Below are positions 14,895 through 23,920 of a stretch of 64,000 bases of DNA, one piece after another. Below the pieces are notes generated by a model. The model ran no database searches, had not been told where the DNA came from, and worked only from the letters and a program-made list of their open reading frames with translations. This DNA is from Sporobacter sp963675425 (GTDB lineage: Bacteria; Bacillota; Clostridia; Oscillospirales; Oscillospiraceae), in contig OY776214.1 of NCBI GenBank assembly GCA_963675425.1, positions 4,216,001 through 4,280,000 on the forward strand, given 5' to 3'. The position numbers and the translations under genes were made by a program. Each line of letters begins with the position of its first letter. The stretch's first letter is position 1.

Positions 14895-17573
14895 GTGCCA
14901 ACAGCAAAACAGATAACAGTACAGCCCCAGGCATTCACCGGCAAGGCCCCGCCGGCTGTAGGTGCCGACAAAACCGTTATCAAAGCACTTGGTCTGAGTG
15001 GAGGCATCTTCGGTGCGTCACCCTGCGCCGTCGACGTGAGGGACGGAAAGGTTATCCGCATCCGGCCGCTCCACTGGGATTCGAAGTACGATTTCGCGTC
15101 TTTCAACCCCTGGAAGATGGAGCGGGGCGGCAAGACCTTTGAACCGCTTCAGAAATCAGCGCCGGCTCCGTGGAGCCTGGCCTACAAAAAGAGAACCTAC
15201 TCTCCCAACCGCATTAAATATCCCCTCAAACGCGTTGACTGGGATCCAAACGGCGAGCGCAACACCCAAAACCGGGGTAAGAGCAAGTTTGTCCGCATTT
15301 CCTGGGACGAAGCCACCGACCTCATCGCCGCCGAAATCCGGCGCGTGCACAAGGAATACGGACCGCTTGCCATTCTGGTACAGGGGGACGGACACGGGGA
15401 ATGCAAAATGATCCACGCGCCCCACGGCTGCTCAACGCTGCTCTTCGATAAAATGGGCGGCTTTACCCAGCAGATCCGAAACCCCGACAGCTGGGAAGGC
15501 TGGTATTGGGGTGCCAAGCATGTATGGGGTAAGGGCTTCATCGGCATGATGGCCCCTGCCGACAATGTGGTAAAAGACATCTCCGAAAACAGCGATATGG
15601 TCCTTGTCTGGGGCGGCGATCCCGAAACCACCCACTGGGGCTTCCGGGGCCAGCTGGCCAGCCGGCTTTTATATTTCTGGTCGCAGGCCGGCATCAAGCA
15701 GGTCTACATATGTCCCGACCTCAACTATTCAGCGGCCATCCACGCCGACAAGTGGATACCCATTCTCCCCAACACCGACGCGGCCATGCAGCTGGCCATC
15801 ATTTATATGTGGGTCACCGAGGACACCTACGACAAGGAGTACGTGGCTACCCACACGGTCGGGTTTGATAAAATCAAGGCTTACGTGCTCGGCGAGGTGG
15901 ACGGCGTTCCCAAGACGCCTAAGTGGGCCAGCGCCAAGTGCGGCGTCCCCGCCTGGACGATCAAGGCGCTGGCCCGGGACTGGGCGCAAAAGATCGTGAC
16001 CATCGGCCACTATTTCGCCGGCGGCATGGCACGCGGCCCCTACTCTCACGAGCCGGCCCGGCTGGAGGTCGTTCTTCTGGGCATGCAGGGTTTGGGCAAG
16101 CCGGGCGTGCACCAAGCTCAAATCGCCTATACCGGCATGCCTAAAAACATCATCGCCGGCGGTAAGGACCACATGGGTACGTTCGAGAAGCTGGTGGGCA
16201 CACCGGCCGGCGAGCGGATACTAAAGCCGCATCGCTGTACGCCGACGGCCTGGGGCAAGCAGATGATTCCGAAAACGCTCATTGAGGAGGCCATCCGGAA
16301 AGGAACCGTTGATTTCTGGGGCACCGGCGGCCACGAGGAAGAGACCTCCGATCAGTACAAGAAGTATACTTATCCGATTCCCAAGGAAGACGGCGGCACC
16401 GAGATCCACATGATGTGGACGGACACTCCCTGCCGTCAGACCTGCTGGAACTGCGGAAACGACGTGGCTCTGGATTCGCGCAATCCCAAGATTGAGTGCA
16501 TCGTGGCGCAGCACCCGTGGCTGGAGAACGACTGCCTCTTTGCAGACATCATCCTCCCCTCCAACACCACGCTTGAGGTGGACGACATCTCCCCCTGCCT
16601 TCGCGACGGCGACAGCTTCCAGAGCGTCCTGTACATGAAGAAGGCCATCGAGCCGGTGGGCGAATCCAAGAGCGACTTTGAGGTTATCGTCGAGGTCGCC
16701 AAGAAGCTCGGCATGGAGCGGGATGTTACCGAGGGCTACTCGGTCGACGATCTTATCAAGGCGACCTACGAGGGCATGAAGTTTGACCAGATCGTCCCCT
16801 GGGAGGAGTTTAAAGAGAAGGACTACATGGTGCTCCCTGTCTCCGAGGATTGGGAAAAGTGGCCCGCCGGTCTTTACAGCTTCTACGCCGATCCCGTCGC
16901 AAACCCTCTCCCCACCCCCACCGGGAAGCTGGAGTTCTACTCGGAAAGTCTGGATAAAGCCTTCCCGTGTGACGAGGAACGCCCGGCCTATCCCCAGTGG
17001 ATTGAGAAGGGCATCACCCATGACGAGCGCATTTCGAGCAAGCGGGCGCAGGCCTTCCCGCTCCTGGTGCTCTCCAACCATGGCCGCTGGCGCGTCCACG
17101 CGCAGGCCGATGATATCCCCTGGTCCAAGGAGGCGAGAACCGGTAAGGTCAGAGGCTTCGACGGATATCTCTATGAGCCCTGCTGGATTAATCCGGCCGA
17201 CGCCGCTGCCAGAGGCATAGAGGACGGAGACATCGTCCGTGTCTACAACGAGCGCGGCAGCGTGCTGTGCGGGGCATTGGTCTTCGAGCGCGTTATGTCT
17301 GGCGCTGTGTCCATCGACCACGGCGCACGGACCGACTACATTATTCCCGGCAAGCTGGACCGCGGGGGCGCTATTAATACGATCACCCCGGAAGGGCTGA
17401 CATCCCGTCATGCCGCCGGCCAGGCTACCACGGCCTTCCTGGTTGAGGTGGAACGGGTCAGTATGGAACAGATGGATAAGTGGCGCAGAGAGAATCCCGA
17501 AGCCTTCGCCCGTGAATACGACATGGCTTCCGGGCTCCGATTCAACGCCTGGGTCGAAGGGGGGAGCCGATAA
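14895..17573 (+). CDS. athL: Molybdopterin oxidoreductase, pyrogallol-phloroglucinol transhydroxylase-like large subunit
   Basis: The 892-residue protein starts with GTG behind GAGGAGGTAG. It lacks both a Tat signal peptide and the N-terminal 4Fe-4S cysteine motif seen in most DMSO-reductase-family enzymes. Both absences are features of the Pelobacter acidigallici transhydroxylase large subunit, which has a similar length (about 875). Family segments include RISWDEATDLIAAEIRRV, GDGHGE (His167), RNPDSWEGWYWGAKHVWG (Asp198-Ser199, corresponding in context to the Asp-Ser pair at the molybdenum site), VWGGDPETTHWGF for the first MGD and a C-terminal molybdopterin dinucleotide-binding domain (about 740-870). 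The reaction would be transfer of a hydroxyl between trihydroxybenzenes in the cytoplasm. The stop codon overlaps the start of the FeS subunit (TAATG). Other aromatic-hydroxylating relatives are possible. Confidence 0.8.
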   Translation: MPTAKQITVQPQAFTGKAPPAVGADKTVIKALGLSGGIFGASPCAVDVRDGKVIRIRPLHWDSKYDFASFNPWKMERGGKTFEPLQKSAPAPWSLAYKKRTYSPNRIKYPLKRVDWDPNGERNTQNRGKSKFVRISWDEATDLIAAEIRRVHKEYGPLAILVQGDGHGECKMIHAPHGCSTLLFDKMGGFTQQIRNPDSWEGWYWGAKHVWGKGFIGMMAPADNVVKDISENSDMVLVWGGDPETTHWGFRGQLASRLLYFWSQAGIKQVYICPDLNYSAAIHADKWIPILPNTDAAMQLAIIYMWVTEDTYDKEYVATHTVGFDKIKAYVLGEVDGVPKTPKWASAKCGVPAWTIKALARDWAQKIVTIGHYFAGGMARGPYSHEPARLEVVLLGMQGLGKPGVHQAQIAYTGMPKNIIAGGKDHMGTFEKLVGTPAGERILKPHRCTPTAWGKQMIPKTLIEEAIRKGTVDFWGTGGHEEETSDQYKKYTYPIPKEDGGTEIHMMWTDTPCRQTCWNCGNDVALDSRNPKIECIVAQHPWLENDCLFADIILPSNTTLEVDDISPCLRDGDSFQSVLYMKKAIEPVGESKSDFEVIVEVAKKLGMERDVTEGYSVDDLIKATYEGMKFDQIVPWEEFKEKDYMVLPVSEDWEKWPAGLYSFYADPVANPLPTPTGKLEFYSESLDKAFPCDEERPAYPQWIEKGITHDERISSKRAQAFPLLVLSNHGRWRVHAQADDIPWSKEARTGKVRGFDGYLYEPCWINPADAAARGIEDGDIVRVYNERGSVLCGALVFERVMSGAVSIDHGARTDYIIPGKLDRGGAINTITPEGLTSRHAAGQATTAFLVEVERVSMEQMDKWRRENPEAFAREYDMASGLRFNAWVEGGSR

Positions 17574-18398
17574 TGGGCAAGAAAGTATTCGTCATCGATC
17601 TGAGCATCTGCAACGGCTGCTATACCTGCCAGTTCGCCTGCAAGGATGAGCACGTCGGCAACGACTGGATGCCGTATGCCCGCCCGCAGCCCGAAATCGG
17701 CCAATTTTGGCTGAAGCTGGATGAGCGGGTACACGGTTCGGTTCCCAAGGTGAAGGTGTCCTACCGCCCGCATCTGTGCATGCACTGCGACAACGCCCCC
17801 TGTATGGGCTCCTTGTCCTGTTGACGGCGCTATTTACAAGCGGGAGGACGGCCTTGTCATCATTAACCCAGACAAATGCACCGGCTGCCGGAACTGCGTC
17901 GACGCCTGCCCGTACGGTGTTATCTACTTCAACGAAGATCTCAACCTCGCTCAAAAGTGCACGGGCTGCGCGCACCTTTTGGACAACGGCTGGAGCGAGC
18001 CTCGGTGTGCGGACGCCTGTCCGACGCTGGCGCTCCGGTTTATGGATGAAGACGAGGCCAAAACGCTCATCGCCGACGCCGAGGTACAAAGGCCTGAGCT
18101 GAAGGACACGGTGCAGCCCCGGGTCTACTACCTGAATATGCCCAAAAAGTTTATCGCCGGCACCCTATACGACCCCGTTGAAGAAGAAGTCATTATCGGC
18201 GCGGCGTGCACCCTTACTGAGGCCGCCAATGGCAAAACAACCATCGAGACTACCGATAATTATGGCGATTTCTGGTTTAAGGATCTTCCGGACGGCAAGT
18301 TCAGGCTGGAGCTCAAAGCGGACGGCAAGGTCAAGATCTTCGACGAGCTTGATACGTCTACGGCCGACATCAATCTGGGGGATATTCCGCTCACTTAG
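17573..18398 (+). pseudogene. athS: Transhydroxylase-like FeS small subunit with a single-base frameshift
   Basis: Translation starts at ATG 17573, sharing one base with the large-subunit stop. The first frame gives four ferredoxin motifs' worth of start (CNGCYTCQFAC, then CMHCDNAPCMGS) and ends at TGA 17822-17824. One extra base near 17813 (CCTTGTCC instead of an expected CCTGTCC) causes this: the next frame reads CPVDGAIYKREDG, CTGCRNCVDACPYG and CTGCAHLLDNG...CADACP. Removing one base gives exactly 274 residues, the length I recall for the Pelobacter small subunit. The C-terminal 90 residues (KFIAGTLYDPVEEEVIIGA...) form a transthyretin/Cna-B-like beta domain, which also matches that protein. 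Either the gene is broken or the base is a sequence error. The frames remain otherwise clean, which argues for a recent event or an error. Confidence 0.85.
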
Positions 18399-18461
18399 CT
18401 GAATAGGCATTCAGAATATGAGCCGGATGTCCAAGACCACTTCGTAAGTATCCTTAGATAA

Positions 18462-18505
18462 AACAGAAGCCGCTACCCCGCTTAACAGGGACAGCGGCTT
18501 CTGTT
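18462..18505 (+). terminator. Hairpin downstream of the transhydroxylase operon
   Basis: AACAGAAGCCGCT pairs perfectly with AGCGGCTTCTGTT around an 18-base loop. No long T run follows, so it may work together with the next hairpin at 18579. Confidence 0.6.
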
Positions 18506-18578
18506 AAGACTGTCAAAAAAGTCCGCAGGACATTTCAGGTTGAGACCCGGTCCAGAAAGATCGGTATGTTGGGGTTTT

Positions 18579-18610
18579 AAAAGACGGCTCTTCCCAAGTC
18601 GTCTTTTTCT
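18579..18610 (+). terminator. Second terminator-like hairpin
   Basis: AAAAGACG pairs with CGTCTTTT around a 13-base loop and is followed by T. No gene lies between 18399 and 18826. Confidence 0.6.
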
Positions 18611-18678
18611 TATAGTAAATGGCGCTGCAAGACCGTATTGCCGAAGGGCGCTGATTGAGCTTAAGCACACTTGCCTTC

Positions 18679-18707
18679 TTGACAAGCATTACTTAACATG
18701 CTATCAT
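18679..18707 (+). promoter_or_regulatory. Sigma-A promoter of the DUF2325 gene
   Basis: TTGACA 18679-18684, a 17-base spacer and TATCAT 18702-18707. The resulting leader is about 110 bases long. Confidence 0.7.
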
Positions 18708-18826
18708 TCCCTTAAGTTAGTCATGTCTAACCACAGGCCATATTACGGATTTTGGAACTGCCAGGACCGGCATTTCTTAATAAAAACACCGTACTTAGAT
18801 TAATTTTACAACAAAGGAGATGAACC

Positions 18827-19132
18827 ATGAGTGTAATCATTATCGGCGGAAACGAACGCATGGAGCGCCTTTATGCCGATATATGCCGAGATCACGGCTG
18901 CAAGGCGAAGGTTATTACAAAAATAAGCGGTGATGTTAAAAAGAAGCTTGGAAGCGCCGACTTATATATATTGTTTACCAGTACGGTATCCCACAAGATG
19001 GTGCAGTGCGCTCTGTGTCAGGCAAAAAAATGCAGCGCCTGTATTGAGCGAAGCCACAGCAGCAGCCTGTCCTCGCTGAAAGCTATTTTGAAAAGTTACG
19101 GCAAGCAGGCCTGCTGTGATAACCGCGTTTGA
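18827..19132 (+). CDS. DUF2325-family small protein
   Basis: The 101-residue product starts at ATG 18827 behind AAAGGAGATGA. It opens with MSVIIIGGNERMERLYADICRDHGCKAKVITK and contains LYILFTSTVSHKMVQCAL and a closing RSHSSSLSSLKAIL, the DUF2325 pattern (a small Rossmann-like fold of about 95 residues). Unusually there is a cysteine pair, CALCQAKKCSAC, in the middle, where many relatives have a less cysteine-rich segment; this could bind metal or react to redox state. The family has no firmly assigned function and is common in anaerobes. It precedes the [FeFe]-hydrogenase-like gene by about 170 bases. Confidence 0.85.
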   Translation: MSVIIIGGNERMERLYADICRDHGCKAKVITKISGDVKKKLGSADLYILFTSTVSHKMVQCALCQAKKCSACIERSHSSSLSSLKAILKSYGKQACCDNRV

Positions 19133-19305
19133 TACAAAATTCACCGGCCATCACGGCCATAACAAGAAATTCTACACAACAAGCCCCGCGTTATCTCCGA
19201 TATTCACCCGACTATAAGTAACCGAAACAGCGCGCTCAACATAGGCATTATTTTACCGTCAATGGTTACAATGAGATTAAATAATGAATGAAAGCGGGCC
19301 ACATC

Positions 19306-20559
19306 ATGAACTTCTCTGATTTATATACAGGATTACTGCAGGCGGCGGCCGAAAAAAGGCAGGACGATTACATTGACGCACACCTGAAACATAGCGAGGG
19401 TGACGGCATTGCGTGTCTTCTGAATCCGGAACGGTATGCGCCGGTTTGGGCAACGTCTCCCTGCGACTGTCCGTCGGGCGACGCTGAATGCGTCAGGCGC
19501 TGTATTTTCAGTGCCATACGCCGGGACGACGCGGGCAAGCTCCGGATTGATAAGGACCGCTGTGTCGGCTGCGGGGAATGTATCGAAGCCTGCAGCTCGG
19601 GGAAGCTCACGGAAAGCCGGGATATCCTGCCGGTGCTCGACGCCCTGAAAAGCACCGGCGCCCCTGTTTACGCGCTCGTCGCACCGGCCTTTATCGGGCA
19701 GTTCGGCGAGATTTCGCCGGGTCAGCTGCGGAGTGCCTTTAAATCCCTTGGATTTGCCGGTATGGTTGAGGTTGCGCTGTTTGCCGATATCCTGACGTTG
19801 AAAGAGGCTCTCGTTTTTAATAAAAAAGTAAAGAGCCGCGAGGATTTTATGCTGGCAAGCTGCTGTTGTCCGGTGTGGATCTCCATGATACGCCGCAGCT
19901 ACAAGCAGTATCTGAAAAATGTTCCGGATGCCGTCTCTCCTATGATCGCGTGTGGCCGCGCCGTCAAGAAAATGACGCCGTCGGCCGTAACGGTTTTTAT
20001 CGGGCCGTGTATCGCCAAAAAAGCCGAGGCACGCGACGTGGATATCGCGGACGCCGTTGATTTTGTTCTCACCTTTGAAGAGATCCGGGATATTTTTGAC
20101 GCGTTTCGTATCGAGCCGTCTCAGGAACCAGAAGACGGCAAGGAGCATTCTTCCAGAGCCGGGCGCATCTATGGACGTACCGGCGGCGTCAGCGAGGCTG
20201 TCGGGCACACCGTACGCCGGCTCAATCCCAACCGCCTCGTCAATGTTTCAGCCCAGCAGGCCGACGGGACAAAAAGCTGCCGCGAGCTTTTGGAGCGGCT
20301 TCGTGAGAATAATATTACGGCCAATTACCTGGAAGGGATGGGCTGTGAGGGCGGCTGCATCGGCGGACCCAAGGTGCTGATCGACCGTTCAGCCGGCAAG
20401 CAGAACCTCGAACACTATGCCGGAACGTCCGCTTTCGACACCCCGCTTGACAATCCCTATGTTCTTGAAATATTAAATAAGCTGGGTATTGAGACCATCG
20501 AGAGCCTTCTTGAAGAAACGCTATTTACGCGGTATTTTGAAGAGACCGCGCCGCTTTAA
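19306..20559 (+). CDS. [FeFe]-hydrogenase-like protein with 4Fe-4S ferredoxin domain
   Basis: I chose ATG 19306 (MNFSDLYTGLL), although ATG 19288 in the same frame is possible and neither has a strong ribosome binding site. About residues 45-110 carry ferredoxin-type cysteines (CDCPSGDAECVRRC, then CVGCGECIEACSSGKL). Residues 120-400 form the H-cluster domain with variant signatures: L1 ASCCCPVW (usually TSCCPxW), L2 GPCIAKKAEA and L3 EGMGCEGGCIGG (usually ExMACxxGCxxG). Cluster-ligating cysteines are conserved, but L1 has an extra Cys and L3 has Gly before the Cys. This places it with the short, divergent group B/C/D-like proteins, often thought to be sensory or of unknown direction. A solitary receiver gene follows. 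No maturation genes are nearby. Confidence 0.85.
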   Translation: MNFSDLYTGLLQAAAEKRQDDYIDAHLKHSEGDGIACLLNPERYAPVWATSPCDCPSGDAECVRRCIFSAIRRDDAGKLRIDKDRCVGCGECIEACSSGKLTESRDILPVLDALKSTGAPVYALVAPAFIGQFGEISPGQLRSAFKSLGFAGMVEVALFADILTLKEALVFNKKVKSREDFMLASCCCPVWISMIRRSYKQYLKNVPDAVSPMIACGRAVKKMTPSAVTVFIGPCIAKKAEARDVDIADAVDFVLTFEEIRDIFDAFRIEPSQEPEDGKEHSSRAGRIYGRTGGVSEAVGHTVRRLNPNRLVNVSAQQADGTKSCRELLERLRENNITANYLEGMGCEGGCIGGPKVLIDRSAGKQNLEHYAGTSAFDTPLDNPYVLEILNKLGIETIESLLEETLFTRYFEETAPL

Positions 20560-20730
20560 GGCCGGCTATAATAATTTTAAGTAATTTTTTGCATTAAAAA
20601 GCCCCCCTCTTTTAAGCAGAGTTTACTTACAGCAACAATATATTGTATTAATGAAAAACAGTATTGTAATTTAACACAATATTCTGTAATATGGAAGTTG
20701 AAACACTTGATGCTTTCGGGGGGAGAAAAA

Positions 20731-21111
20731 ATGGCAAAGACGGTTATTCTTGTTGACGATAATAAGGACATGTCTTTTCTGTTTTGCGAATATCTGGCGG
20801 CGGAGAAAAATCTCAGCTTCGAACTGATCGGCATCGCTTATGACGGTATTGCCGCCATCGACATGATCGTATCGAAACAGCCTGACATCGTATTGCTCGA
20901 TATAAGGATGCCGAAAGCCAGCGGTGTTAATGTGATGGAAAAAATCCAATCCATACCGATTGATAAAAAGCCACTCTTTATCATAATGACGGGGGTCAGC
21001 CCTAATAACGAGCTGGTTCAAAAAGCGCTGGAAATGGGCGCCGTCAGCTGCATCAACAAACCGTTCAGTATAAAAAAAGTAATATCCATGTTAAACAATA
21101 TAACTGCCTAA
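20731..21111 (+). CDS. Stand-alone response-regulator receiver (Spo0A-receiver-like)
   Basis: ATG 20731 follows GGGGGGAG directly; a longer frame from 20698 has no ribosome binding site. The 126-residue protein is a complete receiver domain and nothing more: acidic pocket VDDNKD (residues 9-14), phosphoacceptor Asp in IVLLDIRMPKASG (about 57), Thr in FIIMTGVS and Lys in CINKPF. The sequence resembles the N-terminal receiver of Spo0A-type regulators, but the DNA-binding domain is absent. It ends in a terminator right after the stop codon, so it is not a truncation by a downstream lesion. It could be a phosphorelay intermediate or phosphate sink. No histidine kinase is in the window. Confidence 0.9.
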   Translation: MAKTVILVDDNKDMSFLFCEYLAAEKNLSFELIGIAYDGIAAIDMIVSKQPDIVLLDIRMPKASGVNVMEKIQSIPIDKKPLFIIMTGVSPNNELVQKALEMGAVSCINKPFSIKKVISMLNNITA

Positions 21112-21144
21112 CCGCCTCCGTGGCTGCCACGGATCGGTTTTTTT
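21110..21144 (+). terminator. Terminator of the receiver gene
   Basis: CCGTGGC-T-GCCACGG within AACCG...CGGTT is followed by seven T. It begins at the stop codon. Confidence 0.85.
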
Positions 21145-21230
21145 GCCGATAACACCCTGAATACAACGTTTAGCCACGGCCCGGCATTCAGCAAGGTTAT
21201 ACATCATTGAATCGTCGTAAAGCACAGTTT

Positions 21231-21275
21231 AACACCCGGAGAGAGCCTGCCTGGCTCCGCCTCCGGGTGTTATTT
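21231..21275. terminator. Terminator at the 3' end of feoB
   Basis: AACACCCGGAG (21231-21241) pairs with CTCCGGGTGTT (21261-21271); T-rich sequence flanks it on the plus strand and AA/TT on the minus strand. It sits about 30 bases after the feoB stop. Confidence 0.65.
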
Positions 21276-21304
21276 ATACGGGATATCCGCTGAGTCGCCA
21301 GCGC

Positions 21305-23455
21305 TTAAACGAGACCTAAAAAGCGCGATGCGCCGGCAACGGCAATGCAAATAACAATGCCAGTAACGGTTGGAATAACAAAGGACACAGCCGTCCACTT
21401 AAGACTCTGGGTTTCTTTCCGGATTGTCAGGCACGTTGTACCGCACGGCCAGTGCATCAGGGAAAACAGCATGACGCAAACGGCCGTCAGCCAAGTCCAG
21501 CCGTGACTCAGAAACAGCGTGTGAAGGTCCGCCAGACTTCCGAGCTCGGTTAATGACCCCGTTGCCATGTAGCTCATGATGATAATAGGTACAACAATCT
21601 CATTGGCGGGAAAGCCGAGAATAAAAGCCATTAATATAAACCCGTCCAGGCCCATTATCCGTGCAAACGGGTCCAAAAAGCCTGCGCAATACGCCAGAAG
21701 ACTCACGCCGTCCACGGAGACATTCGCCATTGTCCAGATAATGATTCCGGCCGGAGCGGCGACGACGGCTGCCCGGCCAAGGACGAACAATGTTCTATCC
21801 AGGACGGAGCGGACGATGACTTTCCCGATTTGAGGCCTCCTGTACGGCGGCAGCTCCAGATTAAAAGACGACGGCATCCCTTTTAGAATGGTTTTAGATA
21901 AAAGCTTTGATATAAACACCGTCATCACAACGCCCAGTACAATCACAGCCGTAAGCATCACGGTGGAGACGACAGATTTAAACGCGCCGCCGACAGCGCC
22001 GGCGAAAAACATAGTGATAACGGCGATGAGCGTCGGAAACCGGCCGTTGCACGGGACGAAATTATTGGTGATCGTCGCGATCAGCCGTTCACGCGGGGAG
22101 TCTATAATACGGCAGCCGATGACACCGGCGGCATTGCAGCCGAAGCCCATGCACATTGTTAGGGCCTGCTTGCCGTGCGCGCAGGCCTTCCGGAAGAAAT
22201 TGTCCAGGTTAAAGGCGATGCGGGGTAAATAACCCGAATCCTCCAGAAGCGTGAACAGCGGGAAAAAAATGGCCATCGGCGGCAGCATAACCGATACGAC
22301 CCACGCCAGCGTTCTGTACATGCCGTCAACGAGGATGCCGCGCAGCCAGTCCGGCGCGGATATCCAGACAAAGAATTCCGTCAGCTTTGCCTCAATCCAG
22401 AAAAGACCTTCCGCCAAAATGGAGGATGGATAGTTGGCCCCGGTAATCGTCAGCCAGAACACGCCAAACAACAGCAAAATCATGATCGGGATGCCGGTGA
22501 GCTTTGAGGTGAGTACTTTATCGAGCTTCCGGTCGCGCGCGGCGTAGTTTTTCTCGCCGTAGGTCAGAACGCCGCGCCCGATTTCTTCGCACGTCTTGAC
22601 GATCCGCGTTACGATATGGTCCCTGAACTGCTCCGGCAATACGCCGGCCATTTCCAGCCGGACCCTGGCCCGCGTCAGCTCAAACTGGATGCGCTCATTT
22701 TCGAGGACGTCATAATTAAGATAGTCTTTTACCGACTCAATCAGGCTCAGGTCCCCCTCCAGCAGCTTCAGCGCCAGCCATCGGCTGTTAATCCGGTCGC
22801 CGAGCTCACTATCAACAGCCGGTACGAGAATTGCCAGCGCTCCTTCGATAGCCGTGCCATAGTCTATAACAAACGGCACGGCCCGCTCATCCGCCTCCGT
22901 GAGCGTCCACACCGTTTCCATCAGCTCTTTCAGGCCCTTTCCGGCACGCGCACTCGTCCCGACGACGGGAATGCCGAGCTTTTCGGACAAACGTGCCAGA
23001 TCAATGTATATCCTCTTCTTTTTCGCCTCATCCATCAGATTGACGCAGAGAACCACGTCGCGCGTCATTTCCATAACCTGCAGCACAAGATTGAGATTGC
23101 GCTCCAGGCAGGTTGCATCGGCCACAATGACAACGGCATCAGGCCCGCCGAAACAGATGAAATCCCGCGCGGCCTCCTCCTCGGCCGAATTGGCCATCAG
23201 AGAATAGGTCCCAGGCAGGTCCACCAGTATGATGTTCTGATCGTCTAAGTGATAGGTGCCACACGCGTTCGTTACGGTTTTGCCGGGCCAGTTGCCGGTG
23301 TGCTGATTGAGTCCCGTCAGGCCGTTGAAAACCGTACTTTTGCCGACGTTGGGATTGCCGGCCAGCGCCACAACCTTATCGCGCGGCGTTTCTTTTATAA
23401 TGCGCAGGCCAGCCGTTATGACGCCCGCGCCGGTTGATGTGTTTGTTAACCCCAT
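21305..23455 (-). CDS. feoB: Ferrous iron transport protein B
   Basis: The 716-residue protein starts at ATG 23455 behind CAGGAG. The N-terminal GTPase domain carries G1 GNPNVGKST, G3 VDLPGTYSL and G4 NLMD, followed by the helical GDI-like domain. From about residue 330 two Gate (nucleoside-recognition) repeats and the FeoB_C core follow, with the conserved cysteine-containing GFGCNAAGV and RERLIATITNNFVPCNGRFPT segments, and a tail of membrane helices. Length is normal. It imports Fe2+ across the cytoplasmic membrane. feoA lies 90 bases upstream in the same direction, and a DtxR/MntR-type repressor gene is divergent. Regulation by iron (or manganese) through that repressor is likely. Confidence 0.97.
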   Translation of the reverse strand: MGLTNTSTGAGVITAGLRIIKETPRDKVVALAGNPNVGKSTVFNGLTGLNQHTGNWPGKTVTNACGTYHLDDQNIILVDLPGTYSLMANSAEEEAARDFICFGGPDAVVIVADATCLERNLNLVLQVMEMTRDVVLCVNLMDEAKKKRIYIDLARLSEKLGIPVVGTSARAGKGLKELMETVWTLTEADERAVPFVIDYGTAIEGALAILVPAVDSELGDRINSRWLALKLLEGDLSLIESVKDYLNYDVLENERIQFELTRARVRLEMAGVLPEQFRDHIVTRIVKTCEEIGRGVLTYGEKNYAARDRKLDKVLTSKLTGIPIMILLLFGVFWLTITGANYPSSILAEGLFWIEAKLTEFFVWISAPDWLRGILVDGMYRTLAWVVSVMLPPMAIFFPLFTLLEDSGYLPRIAFNLDNFFRKACAHGKQALTMCMGFGCNAAGVIGCRIIDSPRERLIATITNNFVPCNGRFPTLIAVITMFFAGAVGGAFKSVVSTVMLTAVIVLGVVMTVFISKLLSKTILKGMPSSFNLELPPYRRPQIGKVIVRSVLDRTLFVLGRAAVVAAPAGIIIWTMANVSVDGVSLLAYCAGFLDPFARIMGLDGFILMAFILGFPANEIVVPIIIMSYMATGSLTELGSLADLHTLFLSHGWTWLTAVCVMLFSLMHWPCGTTCLTIRKETQSLKWTAVSFVIPTVTGIVICIAVAGASRFLGLV

Positions 23456-23545
23456 TATATGTATACTCCTGTCGTTCAGAGCGGGACGGCCGGCGCTTTA
23501 AACCCTATGTAAAGCCAAACCGTATCCATCCCGCTCCCCTGGTCA

Positions 23546-23785
23546 TTACGGCACCGATACGATAATATCGTCGGATACGTCGGTGCGAAGTGCGATAACC
23601 GCCCCCCGGATCAGATAGGCTACGGGATTGCCGGACGGGCTTTTATATAACGGCTCAATCTCGGTTCCGTCGACGAGGCCGAGATCCAGCATCCGCCGCC
23701 GTGTCACACCGGCGGACAACAGCTGTGAGACATTGGCCTTTTTGCCGATAGGCAGCCGGTTGAGCGGCATTTGATTGGCGTTCAT
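23546..23785 (-). CDS. feoA: Ferrous iron transport protein A
   Basis: ATG 23785 follows AGGAGTG at the best distance; an upstream in-frame TTG would add two residues. The 79-residue protein has the FeoA SH3-like pattern: LNRLPIGKKANVSQL, RRRMLDLGLVDGTEIE and VAYLIRGAVIALR. It is a cytoplasmic accessory protein of FeoB. It precedes feoB with a 90-bp gap that holds no visible terminator, so both are probably co-transcribed. Confidence 0.95.
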   Translation of the reverse strand: MNANQMPLNRLPIGKKANVSQLLSAGVTRRRMLDLGLVDGTEIEPLYKSPSGNPVAYLIRGAVIALRTDVSDDIIVSVP

Positions 23786-23814
23786 TGTCAATCACTCCTG
23801 AAAAATGTCGTTTG

Positions 23815-23847
23815 TTAGAGTCGGGTGTAAAAGTTACCCGTTGCTAA
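23815..23847. promoter_or_regulatory. Candidate metal-repressor operator between feoA and the DtxR-type gene
   Basis: TTAG...CGGGT (23815-23826) and ACCCG...CTAA (23836-23847) form an interrupted inverted repeat upstream of feoA. The outer TTAG/CTAA ends are reminiscent of DtxR/IdeR-type boxes. Confidence 0.4.
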
Positions 23848-23920
23848 TATATGGTCACTAAAGTCAATATGTTACGCATATATTAATATAAAAGCCTATT
23901 TAATTTAAGGATATGATCCT

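Noticed and set aside
16221..17411. 396-codon open frame on the strand opposite the transhydroxylase large subunit
   Set aside because: It is fully antisense to a well-supported gene and has the composition expected of a shadow frame in GC-rich DNA.
17800..17830. Programmed frameshift in the small subunit
   Set aside because: No slippery heptamer, stimulatory hairpin or internal ribosome binding site was seen, and the family is not known for recoding; an indel or sequencing error is simpler.
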